The translations under genes and the position numbers were made by a program. A stretch of 64,000 bases of DNA from Cunninghamia lanceolata (lineage: Eukaryota > Streptophyta > Pinopsida > Cupressales > Cupressaceae): assembly GCA_027924645.1 (NCBI GenBank), contig BSBN01000293.1, positions 10,874,501 through 10,938,500 on the forward strand. Direction: 5' to 3'. Below the pieces are notes generated by a model. That model did no database searches and was not told the origin of the DNA. It saw nothing but the letters and a program-made list of their open reading frames with translations. Positions within the stretch are counted from its first letter, which is position 1. The number at the start of each line of letters is the position of its first letter. Of this stretch, positions 11,251 to 22,400 are shown piece after piece.

Positions 11251-12767
11251 TGTTGAAATACACCAGACAACTAAGAGGGGGGGTGAATCAGTTGTCACAA
11301 AAACTTAGCTTCACATGAACATCAAACCATCAACAAATTAATTGCTTATAATCAGATTTAACCATGAAAGCATGAAACTATAAGCTTAATCACAAACACA
11401 CATCCAACATAGTAGACACCAATTTTTTACGTGGAAAACCCTTAAAGGGAAAAACCACGGTGGGTGTTAGCCCATAGGAATATATGAGTTATAAAAATTC
11501 CAAAAAATAGAGGCTCACTTCCTACAGGGCTCACTACCCAAATTGCTGACTGCAAAGAACGACTCACTGCCAAAGGGTGGCTCACTGCCAAGGGGTGGCT
11601 CACTGCCGAAGTGGTGAACTGATTAAGTAGCATTTACTCCATGCTAAGATTTAGCTCCATTGAAGCACAATATAACTTCTCTGCTATGCTCTTTGACACC
11701 TTCACACTTATCTCTTCATATTCACACTCACACTCTTTTTCACAACTCTATTACATGATTTTATACAATTCATCAACCTTGGAATGTACATCAAGGTCGA
11801 CATTACATTCATCAACCATTGAAACATTCTCCAAGGTCGGCATTACAAAACATACACAGAAATAGATCTAGACCTATTACAAAATTTAGCTAAGGAAAGA
11901 TGTAGAGAAGTATGATGAACATGCCATGCCTTAGCTGGGACTCAAAAGCAATCCTCCATGCCACAACATGCTTCTACAATCTTCAATGCATCTCCACAAC
12001 TAGTGAAAACAACCAAGTCGGCCAAGACTGGAGTTAACACTAGTTCTTCTAAGAACATTCTTCTTTCACGATCCAAACTTCTCTTTGTAGACCAATCCAA
12101 AGGTAGGAACAAGATCAGGAGACAACCACAAGCACATTGTAATCACCAGTAACAACTGCATGATCTCTAACCACTCTATCAAGAAGATTCTTCAAACTGG
12201 AGCACAAGAGAAACACTGTCAGCTACTGTCATAAAGAAAAGATAGCTTGTGGACCACCAAATCACGAACCATTAGAGTTGAAAGCACTTAACAACATTTC
12301 AGATTAACTCTAGAACCATAGATCAAAATACTTCAATGCGAAGGTATGCGGAGCATAATACTTTCTCCCTATCTTTGCCAAACATACATAAAAAATTGTT
12401 TTCAATCTGGTGAACATGACTCACTCAATTCTTCATACCGGAGGCTAAAACTTGGAACATAGCATCTTTAGATGAAATTCTAAATAACTTCCAATACGTA
12501 GACAAAGATATTCATTCTACAAAAAATGCGAAGCATTCTTCTGGACAATTCTTCTGTATGCAATACACTATTTCCACTGCAACTCACTGTTTCTATCGGA
12601 GAAGCTAATTTTCTCAATATCCTCAACATCAAGATTACTTACATAAGTAAATACAAAGCATCTTACTCATTACAAGAAAATAATAAGATAGGAGCACAGT
12701 TGACCCCAATGACAACACATATATGTTGACATCAATGACAACACCGATTAGGCACATACTTGCAACA
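11251..12767 (-). repeat. 3' LTR of copia element 1
   Basis: It matches 34696-36179 almost end to end, with many substitutions and indels. On the minus strand it starts TGTTGCAAGTATG and ends ATTTCAACA. It includes the words GTTGTCATTGATGTCAAC and GAATGCTTCGCAT, which recur in the LTR of copia element 2, so the two elements belong to related families. Confidence 0.9.
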
Positions 12768-13008
12768 ATCTCCCCCTTTGTCATTGATGGTAACATATGG
12801 TGTGAAAATCTGTAAAGACCATCAAGACACGATTCTCCCCCTTTCTCTTTACACATCTGTACTTATTTTCTGCTTCTAAGTTTTTCACATGAGTTCTCTC
12901 CCCCTTTGACATCAATGGCAAAGGGCACATACTTGCACTCTGGTACTCTGATCAAATTTGAACTTCTGTAACCAACTCTTTTTTCATCATTCAGCTACTC
13001 CCCCTAAG
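12768..13008 (-). other. Polypurine tract and three upstream look-alikes of copia element 1
   Basis: On the minus strand the sequence AAAGGGGGAGAT lies directly against the 3' LTR start, where a polypurine tract (PPT) primes plus-strand DNA. Three further GGGGGAG runs occur upstream, at about 12834-12845, 12897-12908 and 12998-13007, between the pol stop codon and the LTR. A similar series is present in copia element 2. Confidence 0.7.
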
Positions 13009-13085
13009 AGGTAGCTCTCAGAACATCAATCTAGATCAAAGAGTGAATCTTTGGGCACCACTAGATTGATGCATTCCTTTGCATC

Positions 13086-13944
13086 TTAGTTTAGAGCTGG
13101 AGGGTTAATGACCCCTAATTTTTCCTTGAGATACTCGAAAGTATCTTTAGGCAGAGGCTTAGTTAAAATATCTACAATCTGATCCTTTGTGGACACATAT
13201 TCCAACTTAACTTCATTCTCTATCACCTTTTCACTCAAAAAGTGATACCTTATAGATATATGCTTTGTTCTTGAGTGCATCACTGGATTCTTGGAAATAT
13301 TTATGGCACTTGTATTGTCACACAAGTTTGCAATTAGATCTTCATAAACAACTCTTATATCCTTCAAAGTCTGCTTCATCCATAACACTTGAGTACAACA
13401 ACATGCCATTGCAGTATACTCTACTTCTATAGCTGACAATGAGATTGAATCTTGTTTCTTGCTCAACCATGAAACCAATCTATTTCCCAAGAAGAAAGCA
13501 CCTCCACTTGTACTTTTTCTGTCATCAACATCTCCTACCCAATCAACATCTGTATAAGCATTAAGAGTAAAATCATTATCCTTTGGATACCATAAGCTAT
13601 GACTGGAGTGCCTTTTAAATTCCTCAGGATTCTCTTTACTACCATCACATGTGATTATCTTGGATCAACTTGAAATCTTGCCACAAGACAAACTGCATGC
13701 ATAACATCAGGTCTGGTTTGAGTTAGATAAAGTAATCCTCCAATCATGGATCTATAATTTTTCTGATCACTCTTGGGTGATTCATTAGTTTTGCTCAATT
13801 TGTAGCTAGTCACCATGGGAGTACATACTGGTTTAGAGTCTTCTATCCCAAACTTCTTTAACAACTCTTTTACATACTTAGATTGAGATATGAAGATTCC
13901 TTTATCTGATTGATTAATTTCCAGACCCAGAAATAAATTCATCT
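13086..13944 (-). pseudogene. Copia element 1: C-terminal RT and RNase H, continued from 31435
   Basis: The minus-strand frames 13942-13655 and 13490-13086 carry the end of copia RT (NLFLGLEINQSDKGIF, then the CTPMV and GGLLYLTQTRPD segments) and RNase H (AIEVEYTAMA, LCDNTSAINISKNP, HSRTKHISIRYHF). They end at KLGVINPPALN*, the usual copia C-terminus. The frame between 13490 and 13655 is interrupted, losing the YTDADW part of RNase H as a continuous frame. The first residues continue exactly from the segment at 31435-31698 (MSMFGEM / NLFLGLEI) once the gypsy element and one CATCT copy are removed. Confidence 0.9.
13940..13944. repeat. Target-site duplication CATCT (left) of the gypsy element
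   Basis: CATCT precedes the 5' LTR and is repeated at 31435-31439, immediately after the 3' LTR. This fixes both ends of the element to the base. Confidence 0.95.
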
Positions 13945-14034
13945 TGTTAGCACAGTAAAATTTTCAAAATTTTACTATTTCCTTACTCCATCATATTTGA
14001 ATAAACCCTAAGGAATATCCCAAAAGGACCACAA

Positions 14035-14041
14035 TATAAAA
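14035..14041 (+). promoter_or_regulatory. TATA-like box upstream of the LTR ORF (TATAAAA)
   Basis: ACAATATAAAATTTT lies about 90 bp inside the LTR and about 1.2 kb ahead of the ORF start. The same site is at 26192-26198 in the 3' LTR. It is a candidate for transcribing the LTR ORF; this is position-based only. Confidence 0.3.
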
Positions 14042-14102
14042 TTTTTTGTATCTCATAAAATGTCTAGGGATGAACAGTATCAAATATCATCAAAATCAAT
14101 CC

Positions 14103-15075
14103 ATCGGCAAGAGGTCGTGTGGCTTACACCGATACACAAGGAATTGTTTGAAAACAACCATCGGCGTGAAAATAGAGATCGGAAGAAGAATTATGGAGCT
14201 CACCGATGGAGTAAGCAACACCGATGACTTTACATCGGCAAGAAAGGCAAGTGGTCATGCCGATCGGTATGACAAATATCTATCGGATGATCTTTTAGAA
14301 GTTGCCCCGACGGTATATATCATACCGATGAAGCACTCTCGGCAAGAGTTTCACCGAACAGCATGCGAGGGTAACAAAGCAATAGTCATTGGTGAGAAAT
14401 GAACCATCGGAATAGAAAACAAGTAAGTCTCCGACGATCAAGAGTCCTGGCGATAAGAAAGTTATCGGCAAGACTCACAGCGATGCATCTTCATCGGGAT
14501 AGCTTGACATATCGGAACAAAAGAAACAAGTCTTGCCGATTCATAAGTCACGGCGATCAAAAGATATCGGTGACACTTTACTAAACTTTGCCCGATGAAG
14601 GATGTGATAAAGGGCATCGGGGAGATGATTTGGATCGGGATGTCTTGAGAAAGCTATCCCGATAGAGAATGTCATTCCGATAAAGATAAAAGTTCATACA
14701 TGAAGAGATTATCGGTAAGACAATAAAGATTGGGGAAACATAATTTTAGTATCCCGATGGTCTCAATCTTCCCGATAAGCAAAGCATATCGGTGGGACTT
14801 GCCATATCGCGGAGAGATCTAAAACCCTTGGCGATGAAGGAAATCACGCCGATGGTCGCACCCACTTGAAATGTGATACTACATGGCGTCGGGGATACAA
14901 TTGAGGGGTCACGCCGATTGACTGTCCGCGCCATAAAAAAAAAGGGGTTGAGGTCGCCCAGACATTTCAAAAAGCACGCCGATAGGAAGAGTTATGGCGA
15001 TGTGACACTTCACAGCGATGACCATTGAATTAATCAGATAATTAATACAAAACGGCTACAAAGTTCATACGATCA
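14103..15075 (+). repeat. Dense array of CGAT/ATCG motifs in the 5' LTR
   Basis: I counted about 37 CGAT or ATCG tetramers in about 950 bp, mostly as CCGAT, ATCGG or GCGAT. That is several times the number expected for this base composition, and this in a genome otherwise poor in CpG. They occur in both orientations at irregular spacings of about 10-40 bp, between the first TATA-like site and the ORF. They could be a transcription-factor binding array or the relic of an old tandem repeat. Confidence 0.8.
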
Positions 15076-15225
15076 TTATAATTGCAAAAAACCGTCCGAG
15101 AGCAGAATACAGAAGAATTCTCAGGGCAAAAGCAAAGGCTTCCAATTCCAGCCATCGAGCGACAGGTACACATACACAAACCACTATATTACCTGTATTT
15201 GAATTTCCTGCCAAATTTTTCAAAC

Positions 15226-18210
15226 ATGGAAACTTCGGGGAAAGGAAAAGGAAGAAAATCACAAGGGGAAACCAGTAAACCAAAGAAGCAAAAAACTGAT
15301 CAAACCCCTGAAGAAAAAGTGAAAGACAGAAAACTAAATCAGGACTTGATTGATCAGTTGCCTGGGTCAGCTCCCAAGGCCAGGAGGTCTGCCCAACTCA
15401 GGGCAGAAGTAGAAAAATTGGAAGACAAACATAAGCGCCTGGGAGATATTTGGACCCCAATTAGGGGATATGAACTCTTCAGATTCCACTACAACAGAAG
15501 ATTTAGAAATGCCCCTGTGTCAAACCCATGGCACATGAATTTAGGCAAACTGGTTGTACCTAATGTATTCTTGAATGTAGAACTCCTGCAACTGTTAGCC
15601 AGGCATTACAATTTAGGCCTGAAAGCTATCTGCAACCCTCAAGGAGAACCAATTGTACACCTATCAAAAAATGCTATTTGTGAGGTGTATGATTTGGATG
15701 ATTTGTGCACTGTCCCTGTTGTTTATGAAGATTTGGATAAAGAATACTGGAGAATGGATACAACCTACAATGGATGGAGGTTACCCATTCATAGACCCAG
15801 GATTGAAGGAGAAGTGATACCCTTGACTGAGAATGATGGCCCTCCCTTTCATGTATCCATTTTTGAACCATACATTCAATATACTTACTATTCTGTAGGC
15901 CAAGTCCTTGGCTCAGAGGTCCCTGAGTTCATGGCTATTCCTCTAATGGTCATAACCTCTGATATTCAATGTCACAATGCCAGACAATTTGATTATGCCT
16001 CCTATGTTGCTACTAGAATAGACTCTGGTCTATCTGCAATAAGAAACAATGCTCCAGCATGCTCTTTTGAGCATTACTCGATGCTCATGCATATGGTCTT
16101 ATACTATGGCCAGGAAGTAGGATTGTGGCCAAATGAGTTTCAAGTTGTTGCTGCGGATAAGAAAGGGGAGAAGATACCTGTACAAATGTGGACCCGAATC
16201 TGGGATAGCAGGTATGCTAACTCCAGCTATGCTCAATTTGAAGAGCATTGTGTTAAAGTGCTATATAGGTATTTCAACCACCCCTGTGAATATTCAATTT
16301 CAAATGAAATAAAAAGATTCCTCAGACCAAAAGATTTTGGTGGCCCCCCTACTGTCACTCATAATTGGGGAGATTGGTATTGTTTTGAGGATGCTACTAT
16401 GATCAGAGTATATGGTTTTGAGGATGCTCCATTTATATTGCCTAAAACTGTCCCTGACAGAGTTGCATATTTGGAAATAATTAGGCAAATGCATTGTTCA
16501 AATGTCATGCATCTAAGTTCGCATGATAAGCAATCATTCATGCCCAGTACTTTATGTTTTGGAGATTTTACTGTGGTTTCAAAAGAAGGATACAATCTCA
16601 TTTTGGATAAACTAATGCATTATAACATGGTGACTGCTGAGGTGAGGAAAGGGTTTGATCCTGAGGGTTTCATTGACTATGCAAGAAGAAAACAAAATCT
16701 CAGTGGATACATGCACATACATTATCCACATGATGATGTCATTAGAAATTTGGAAGAGGCTGAAGTCGACTTAGTGGTGGAGAAATATAACAGAGATTTG
16801 AATGAAAAGAAAAAGCAGTTGGCAGAAGTTGAAGTGGTATCCTCTGAAGAGGAAGAATTGACTGAACAGCCACAAGATAAGACAATAGAAATGTCTAAAA
16901 GAAAAATGCAACAATATCAGCCTCCAGTTGTGATACATGATGAGGAGGGGTCTGCTGATGAAGATCCACGCCAAAAGGCTTATGATTCTTTTGTGTCAGA
17001 TGATACATTCATTCATTCGAAGGAATTTAAATCATTCCTGTATAAATACAAGGGAAAAGAAATTAGAGAGTCAGTAGATAATGTTTCTGCTGACAATGAA
17101 AAACAGTTATTAGAGATGTTAAAGGAGACAGTGGACAAGGAAATGCAGGACATGACACCAAGCAGAGGCAGACAGCTGCTTAAAGATGCAGGGGTTATGA
17201 TTTTTCCCGGTTTGGATTTAAATTCTGCTCTGGTTTTTGATAGTTTTTTGAATAATGCTGATGATAAGTATAAGCTTACTCCAAAAGGAGTTAATGAAGT
17301 CTATATGGGAACGAGATACAATAATGATGAAAATTCTTTAATGATATGGGCATTGTATCCTCCCCATAAGAAGACGGCCATCATAGACACTGAAAAAACT
17401 TTTGGCCATGTTATGACTTTCAGAGCCGGTGAAACTGACCCCATAATTACTGCAGACATTGGTATCAATGTCGCAAAGTTGAATAAAGCACAAGCTCAGA
17501 TGTTAATCAAGGAAAGAGATGCTTATAAGCTGAATTGTGAAAGATTAACAAAAGAGAATGACTACTTGAAGGACGCTGTTAAGAGCACCTTTGGCCAATC
17601 TACGAAGAGAATAACTCAAGGTGAGAGCTCACAAAGTAGTCAAGAGATATCCCATGATCAAGCCAAACAAATTCAAATAGATGCATTTGTTACAATACTG
17701 CAGAGCAGGTATGCAAACATGGTACGGTGGTTAAACCAGTTTTGGGATAACTACTCGGAAAATCATAAAGCAGTCAAAGAACATGAGAGGCTTGATCAGA
17801 GGATACAAGAAAAGGTGATCGAGTTGCAAAACAGAGGTGCCACTGATAGCACAGATATCTCTGATGCAAGAGCATTGCTCAAACGGCACCAGAATTATTA
17901 TGATAAACTCAAAGCTGATGCTAAGGAAGGGACTGATGCATCAAACGCAGGGGTGCCCAGGATATTCAAAGATAATGGAGAGGTAAAGAGCAAAGAAGAG
18001 TGGACTGTTGATTGTCAAGTTATATTGCACAAAGCCACAGGAGCTCTAAAAGATAAAGCCTCTGTATCTACAGAAGTTTGCAAACAACTGGAGGAAATGG
18101 TCACCCTCGATATAATCACCAGGAGTGCAGTCGAGCTTACGGATTCTCACCGTGCGCAGGAGTACTTAGATCATCTGACAAAAGTCTATTTATGGCTAAA
18201 CAGAGCCTAA
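15226..18210 (+). CDS. LTR-encoded protein of unknown function, 994 aa (5' LTR copy)
   Basis: The first ATG of the long open frame is at 15226; the frame is open upstream to 15082 but only with a TTG there. I do not recognise the family. The N-terminus is basic (GKGKGRKSQGE, KPKKQKTD), suggesting nucleic-acid binding or nuclear localisation. A long globular middle follows, rich in W, Y and H, with motifs such as NPWHMNLGKLVVPN and HNWGDWYCFEDATMIRVYGF. There is an acidic patch SSEEEELTE near 16840. A leucine- and charge-rich segment at about 17476-17590 and another near 17800 look like coiled coils. There is no signal peptide or membrane segment, so it is not an obvious envelope protein, and no gag, protease or RT motif. 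The identical-length copy at 27383-30367 is also open. It may be an accessory protein of the element; the function is inferred only from its location. Confidence 0.85.
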   Translation: METSGKGKGRKSQGETSKPKKQKTDQTPEEKVKDRKLNQDLIDQLPGSAPKARRSAQLRAEVEKLEDKHKRLGDIWTPIRGYELFRFHYNRRFRNAPVSNPWHMNLGKLVVPNVFLNVELLQLLARHYNLGLKAICNPQGEPIVHLSKNAICEVYDLDDLCTVPVVYEDLDKEYWRMDTTYNGWRLPIHRPRIEGEVIPLTENDGPPFHVSIFEPYIQYTYYSVGQVLGSEVPEFMAIPLMVITSDIQCHNARQFDYASYVATRIDSGLSAIRNNAPACSFEHYSMLMHMVLYYGQEVGLWPNEFQVVAADKKGEKIPVQMWTRIWDSRYANSSYAQFEEHCVKVLYRYFNHPCEYSISNEIKRFLRPKDFGGPPTVTHNWGDWYCFEDATMIRVYGFEDAPFILPKTVPDRVAYLEIIRQMHCSNVMHLSSHDKQSFMPSTLCFGDFTVVSKEGYNLILDKLMHYNMVTAEVRKGFDPEGFIDYARRKQNLSGYMHIHYPHDDVIRNLEEAEVDLVVEKYNRDLNEKKKQLAEVEVVSSEEEELTEQPQDKTIEMSKRKMQQYQPPVVIHDEEGSADEDPRQKAYDSFVSDDTFIHSKEFKSFLYKYKGKEIRESVDNVSADNEKQLLEMLKETVDKEMQDMTPSRGRQLLKDAGVMIFPGLDLNSALVFDSFLNNADDKYKLTPKGVNEVYMGTRYNNDENSLMIWALYPPHKKTAIIDTEKTFGHVMTFRAGETDPIITADIGINVAKLNKAQAQMLIKERDAYKLNCERLTKENDYLKDAVKSTFGQSTKRITQGESSQSSQEISHDQAKQIQIDAFVTILQSRYANMVRWLNQFWDNYSENHKAVKEHERLDQRIQEKVIELQNRGATDSTDISDARALLKRHQNYYDKLKADAKEGTDASNAGVPRIFKDNGEVKSKEEWTVDCQVILHKATGALKDKASVSTEVCKQLEEMVTLDIITRSAVELTDSHRAQEYLDHLTKVYLWLNRA

Positions 18211-18291
18211 TTAAGCTTATATAATTATTGTTTGTATTGGTTAAAATCCCAAGAGACTTATTGAAGAGTTATATCTCTTCATGAAAATATC

Positions 18292-18299
18292 TATATAAG
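18292..18299 (+). promoter_or_regulatory. TATA-like box downstream of the LTR ORF (TATATAAG)
   Basis: CTATATAAGTTC lies 82 bp after the ORF stop codon and about 980 bp before the LTR end. If it drives the genomic RNA, the ORF falls in U3 and R-U5 is the last ~950 bp of the LTR. The 3' LTR copy is at 30449-30456. No transcription start can be proven from sequence. Confidence 0.4.
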
Positions 18300-19280
18300 T
18301 TCAAACAATCTATGCTGAAAAATCATCAGCAGTAGAAGATATTCATATATACATATACATAATATTCCAAAATGACCGTGTTGCATATTTTATTTTGAAG
18401 AAGAAATTTGAAGTTCTCTGATTCAGTATTTCTACTTTGGTATCAGTTATTTGTTGAAATTATTCAATCGTGTGGCTGTCTCCATTTCTGCATTTCCCTG
18501 TTATTCAGATTAAGATATCAAGTATATATTTAATCTGTCAATACACATTCGCTGTATCTGTGTGATTAATTCGGTTGGTGTCCATCCTAAGGAATTAAAC
18601 CCTTCTGATTTATTCACAGTAGCCTGGAAGTAGTAAGTTGGGATTACTAAGTAGAGCCATATAATTAGGATTGACACACTGTCTCCAGTAAAATATTATC
18701 TGTTAATCTTGTCTTTTCATTTCATTTGGTTCCTTCAAGTAAGGATTAAAGTACCTTCTGGTGAATTATAAGATATCTGATTTTATTTGGTTGGATTATC
18801 AAGGAGAGTCTGTCAGTCATTTACTTGCACGTTTATACAAGCTATAAACCAGAACTGTGCCAAATATCTAGAATTTTTACCATTTAGAAACTACTGTTCT
18901 TAGTCCTTCAAATTGACTCTGTTACCCAACAAGGCACTGGTCTCATTCAACTCATTAATTAAAACCATTTTTTGATATTGCTTATACAATTTCTGCCAAT
19001 CACTTATTAAACATTACACATAGAATTAATTAGTCAGCTTTGTCATCTATCCTACATCCTATGCCATTGTAGATAGACCTAGTTAGTCCATTCATCCATA
19101 CTCAGACTGCTTTAATATTTCAAGGTTCACCCACCTAGGTATAGCAGGACCTAAAGTGTAGGAAATCATCAAACCTTGAAGGTTGATTTCGTCAAGTTAG
19201 TTCAAAAACGTTGCAAATCCAAATATAGAGCCTAGCATCCTCTTAGGATTAGTAACTTGCATATTTGAGACCTAACAAAT

Positions 19281-19300
19281 TGGTGACTCGACTGGGGAAC
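19281..19300 (+). other. Primer-binding site of the gypsy element
   Basis: TGGTGACTCGACTGGGGAAC begins 3 nt after the CA end of the 5' LTR, the normal place for a tRNA primer site. It resembles the TGGYGACTC..CTGGGGA sites I associate with Tat/Ogre-type elements. The tRNA identity needs a search. Confidence 0.85.
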
Positions 19301-19360
19301 TTAGTAAAAATACCTTAGAAATTAATCCTTTCTTTCATAGAGTCATTTAAAATTTCTTTT

Positions 19361-19440
19361 TGGTAACTCTGCTGGAGACAAGAACCTTATAGATAAAAAT
19401 ATAAACTTTTCCTATTCAATAGGTGGCGACTCTAGTTACA
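19361..19440 (+). repeat. Two degenerate repeats of the PBS in the leader
   Basis: TGGTAACTCTGCTGGAGACA at 19361 and TGGCGACTCTAGTTACA at 19424 echo the PBS at 19281. Together they give three PBS-like sequences in the 182-bp leader before the gag start at 19460. Confidence 0.65.
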
Positions 19441-19459
19441 ATTATAACAAAATTTTCAA

Positions 19460-22400
19460 ATGGATGGTAGGAGATCCAGGATGGAAGGCAGAAACTTGCA
19501 GTCATCTCCACCACTTAGAAACATTTCCAAAAGAAATGTGAATCCAAAATATTCCCACCAAGATAATAATCTAGACATCCAGGAGAATGATTCAGAACAA
19601 AATATTGCAATTCACAATAAATTCACACCTCTACATGATTCAAACGAGAACCTCAGTGGAGCAACTGATGATATTTTGGCAAGGTACAGACCCACTCCTC
19701 AAGAACAGCGGGATCATGATGCAAAGGTCATGAGGGATATTGATAGGAACCAGGCTGAACATGATTTCAAGGTCTCGTTTGACCAGGGAGAAGAGATAGG
19801 ATATGAATTGTCAAATCAGGGAATGAATGACAATCCAGAATATCAGGAAATAAATAATCAAGACATGAGTGATGAGAAACAGGAAATACTCATGCTCAGG
19901 AAAGAACTCGAAAGGTACAAGATACAAGAGGAGAAGGAGTTATTGCAGCAAGAAATTCAACAGAGGAGAAATAAAGCCAAAACAGCTCCCCCTAAATATG
20001 TACCCCCGCATAGAGGGAACATTTCAAGAAATACACAACAAAATACAAATAGTGCTCAAAACTCACATGCTTCTGGAAGTCATCAGAACACTATTTCCCA
20101 AATCCCCAGACCACCTCCCATATGTAATGCATCCCTACATATGGCAAATAATTACCCACCCCCTGGTCAACAATATTATAGGCCACAAAATCAACACATA
20201 AATCCCCATATGAACCAACATCAACAATATGCATATCATCAGCCACCAGGTGGATATAATTACTATCCCAATCCACCACATCTCAATTTTCCTCCCCAAA
20301 ACCTTGCTAATATATGCAGTCAATTTGATTTGACTGGATATCAGTTATATCCATATCCTATGGATAGTACTTGGAGAAACATGGTTCCCAAGTTTACTGG
20401 AAACAATGCAGTATCTGCAGAAGATCATATCAGAAGTTTTAATGCTTTTGTACAGGATATAGGTATGGACTGGGAAGACATTAGAATGAGGTTATTTATG
20501 ATGTCCCTCACTGAAGATGCCAGAGATTGGTTTAATAGCTTGCCCGATGCATCAATCAATTCAATGACTGATTTCCATAACCAGTTTAAGGATCAGTATG
20601 GTAACCAATACGCTCCTGAGTTTGCCTTACATGAACTAATAAGTATACAGAAGTATCAAAATGAATCAGTATTTGATTTCAACCTGAAGTTTTCCAAGTT
20701 ACATAATAAGGTACCACATGGAGCCAAGTTGTCTGACCAGGCAGCACTGAGTATCTATATGAAGGCATTTGACCCCAAAACAGGATATGAACTCAGAAAC
20801 CGGTGTCCTGCAACGTTGGCTGAAGCACAGAAAATAGCCATAACTATTGAAAATAATAGAAAAGCTGCAGGAATGGTCAGTAAAAGGGAAAATCATAGAA
20901 ATCTTCAGAATCCAAATGCTCAACAGATTAAACCAGAGGGTCAGCATAGGCAGGATAGACCTAGGTTACATGATATGCCTTACAATACAAATTGGAAGGA
21001 TGGAAGACCTATTGACAACAACAGAAAGCAGCCATATGGAAAGGATACTCCTGATCCATTGAAGAGAAACATGGCACATATGGCAGAAAATAAACCTTGG
21101 TGTTCTATATGTAACTTGCCACATTCACCTGAATACTGTGAGGTAGCTAAATCAATACAGCAAGAGGAAATGCTATATAACTATAATAGGGATAATCACA
21201 CCATCAATATGATGCAGGATACACCATGTGTGGTAATAGAAGATTATTCTTCTTCAGAGGAAGAAGGGTATGAGTATGATGTAGGGAACCAAAAATATCA
21301 TGTTAACATGGGAGAACAGCAAGTATTCTCAGACCAGGAAGATATTTATGACAATAAACCATATGGTCAATGGAGAAAACCTACTGACGATGAAAAAGAA
21401 GCTCTCACAGTAGCTGCAGTGGCTCAAGCTCGAAACACTTATAATTTAAGGAATAGAACAACAAATGCTGGGCAAGGAACTCCTGGGAGTGTATTCATAA
21501 AAGACCAGAATAACAAGGGGAATAATACAAAATCATCACCTAAAGAACCAGAAAAGGGGGATAAAAATAAAATGAAAGAAAATATAGAAAAAGAGAATAC
21601 AAAAACAGAAAAGAATGACCAAATCATAACCCCTTCTTTTGACATTGCACAAGCAGTGTCTCAGGTGAAGATATCAGTCCCACTCTTAGAGATGATGAAA
21701 ATAGATAAATATAGGAGTACAGTCGTCAAGATGATTTCTGATACACCCAATCCAAAACATAAAGGGTTTGAAAAAACAACAAATAATGTGCATCAAGAAA
21801 ATTTTAAGATGCCTGAGGTATACCTTGGTGACACACTTACAAAAAATCCCTCACAGGTAGATCCATTCTATACTACACTAGTAATCAAGAACAGAATAGT
21901 CAGGAATTGTATGATTGATTCAGGTGCTGCTATGAATATCATGCCTATAGCAGTGATGAAAGAATTAGGGATGTGGGTTGATACTACGTATGGCCAATGT
22001 TATGCAATGGATAACAGATCTATTCCAGTAGTTGGTATTATGAAAGATGTAGAAATAAAACTTGCTTCATATCCTGAGGCAACATATAACATTGACATCA
22101 CTGTGGTTGATATCCCACCGTATTATGGAATGCTGTTATCAAGGCAGTGGGCTGCAATGGCAGGAGGCAATGTTCAATTAGATCTATCATATGCCACCAT
22201 ACCAGTAGGTGACAAAGAAATCAAGTTGTGCAGAGAACCAAGGTATGACAATATTATAGAAAGAATGGACCGGCATCAGGTGAATTTCTTTTGTGACACA
22301 GATTTAGGGGTTTTCAAAGTTGGAGAAACTACCCCAGAATTGCATAACACTGACCCAATACACACTGAATCTATGAAAAAAGAAAATGATTTGTGGAAAA

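Larger units (their letters stand above)
13945..19277 (+). repeat. 5' LTR of the gypsy element (5,333 bp)
   Basis: It starts TGTTAGCACAG and ends GAGACCTAACA, so the 6-bp ends are inverted (TGTTAG/CTAACA). It contains, in order, a TATA-like site (14035), a CGAT/ATCG motif array (14103-15075), a 994-codon ORF (15226-18210), a second TATA-like site (18292) and about 1 kb of non-coding AT-rich sequence up to the PBS. Confidence 0.95.

Noticed and set aside
14046..14584. Short plus-strand frames of 118 and 61 codons in the LTR motif array
   Set aside because: They lie across the CGAT/ATCG array, their sequence follows the motif, and there is no domain. The 3' copies differ as non-coding DNA would.
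15082..15225. Extension of the LTR ORF to 15082
   Set aside because: The codon at 15082 is TTG, and the first in-frame ATG is at 15226, so I used the ATG.
15065..16974. Minus-strand frames opposite the LTR ORF and their copies at 27222-29131
   Set aside because: They are shadows of the long plus-strand ORF and have no family resemblance of their own.
15226..18210. LTR ORF as an envelope-like gene
   Set aside because: No signal peptide, no membrane segment and no cleavage-site pattern; the composition is that of a soluble protein.
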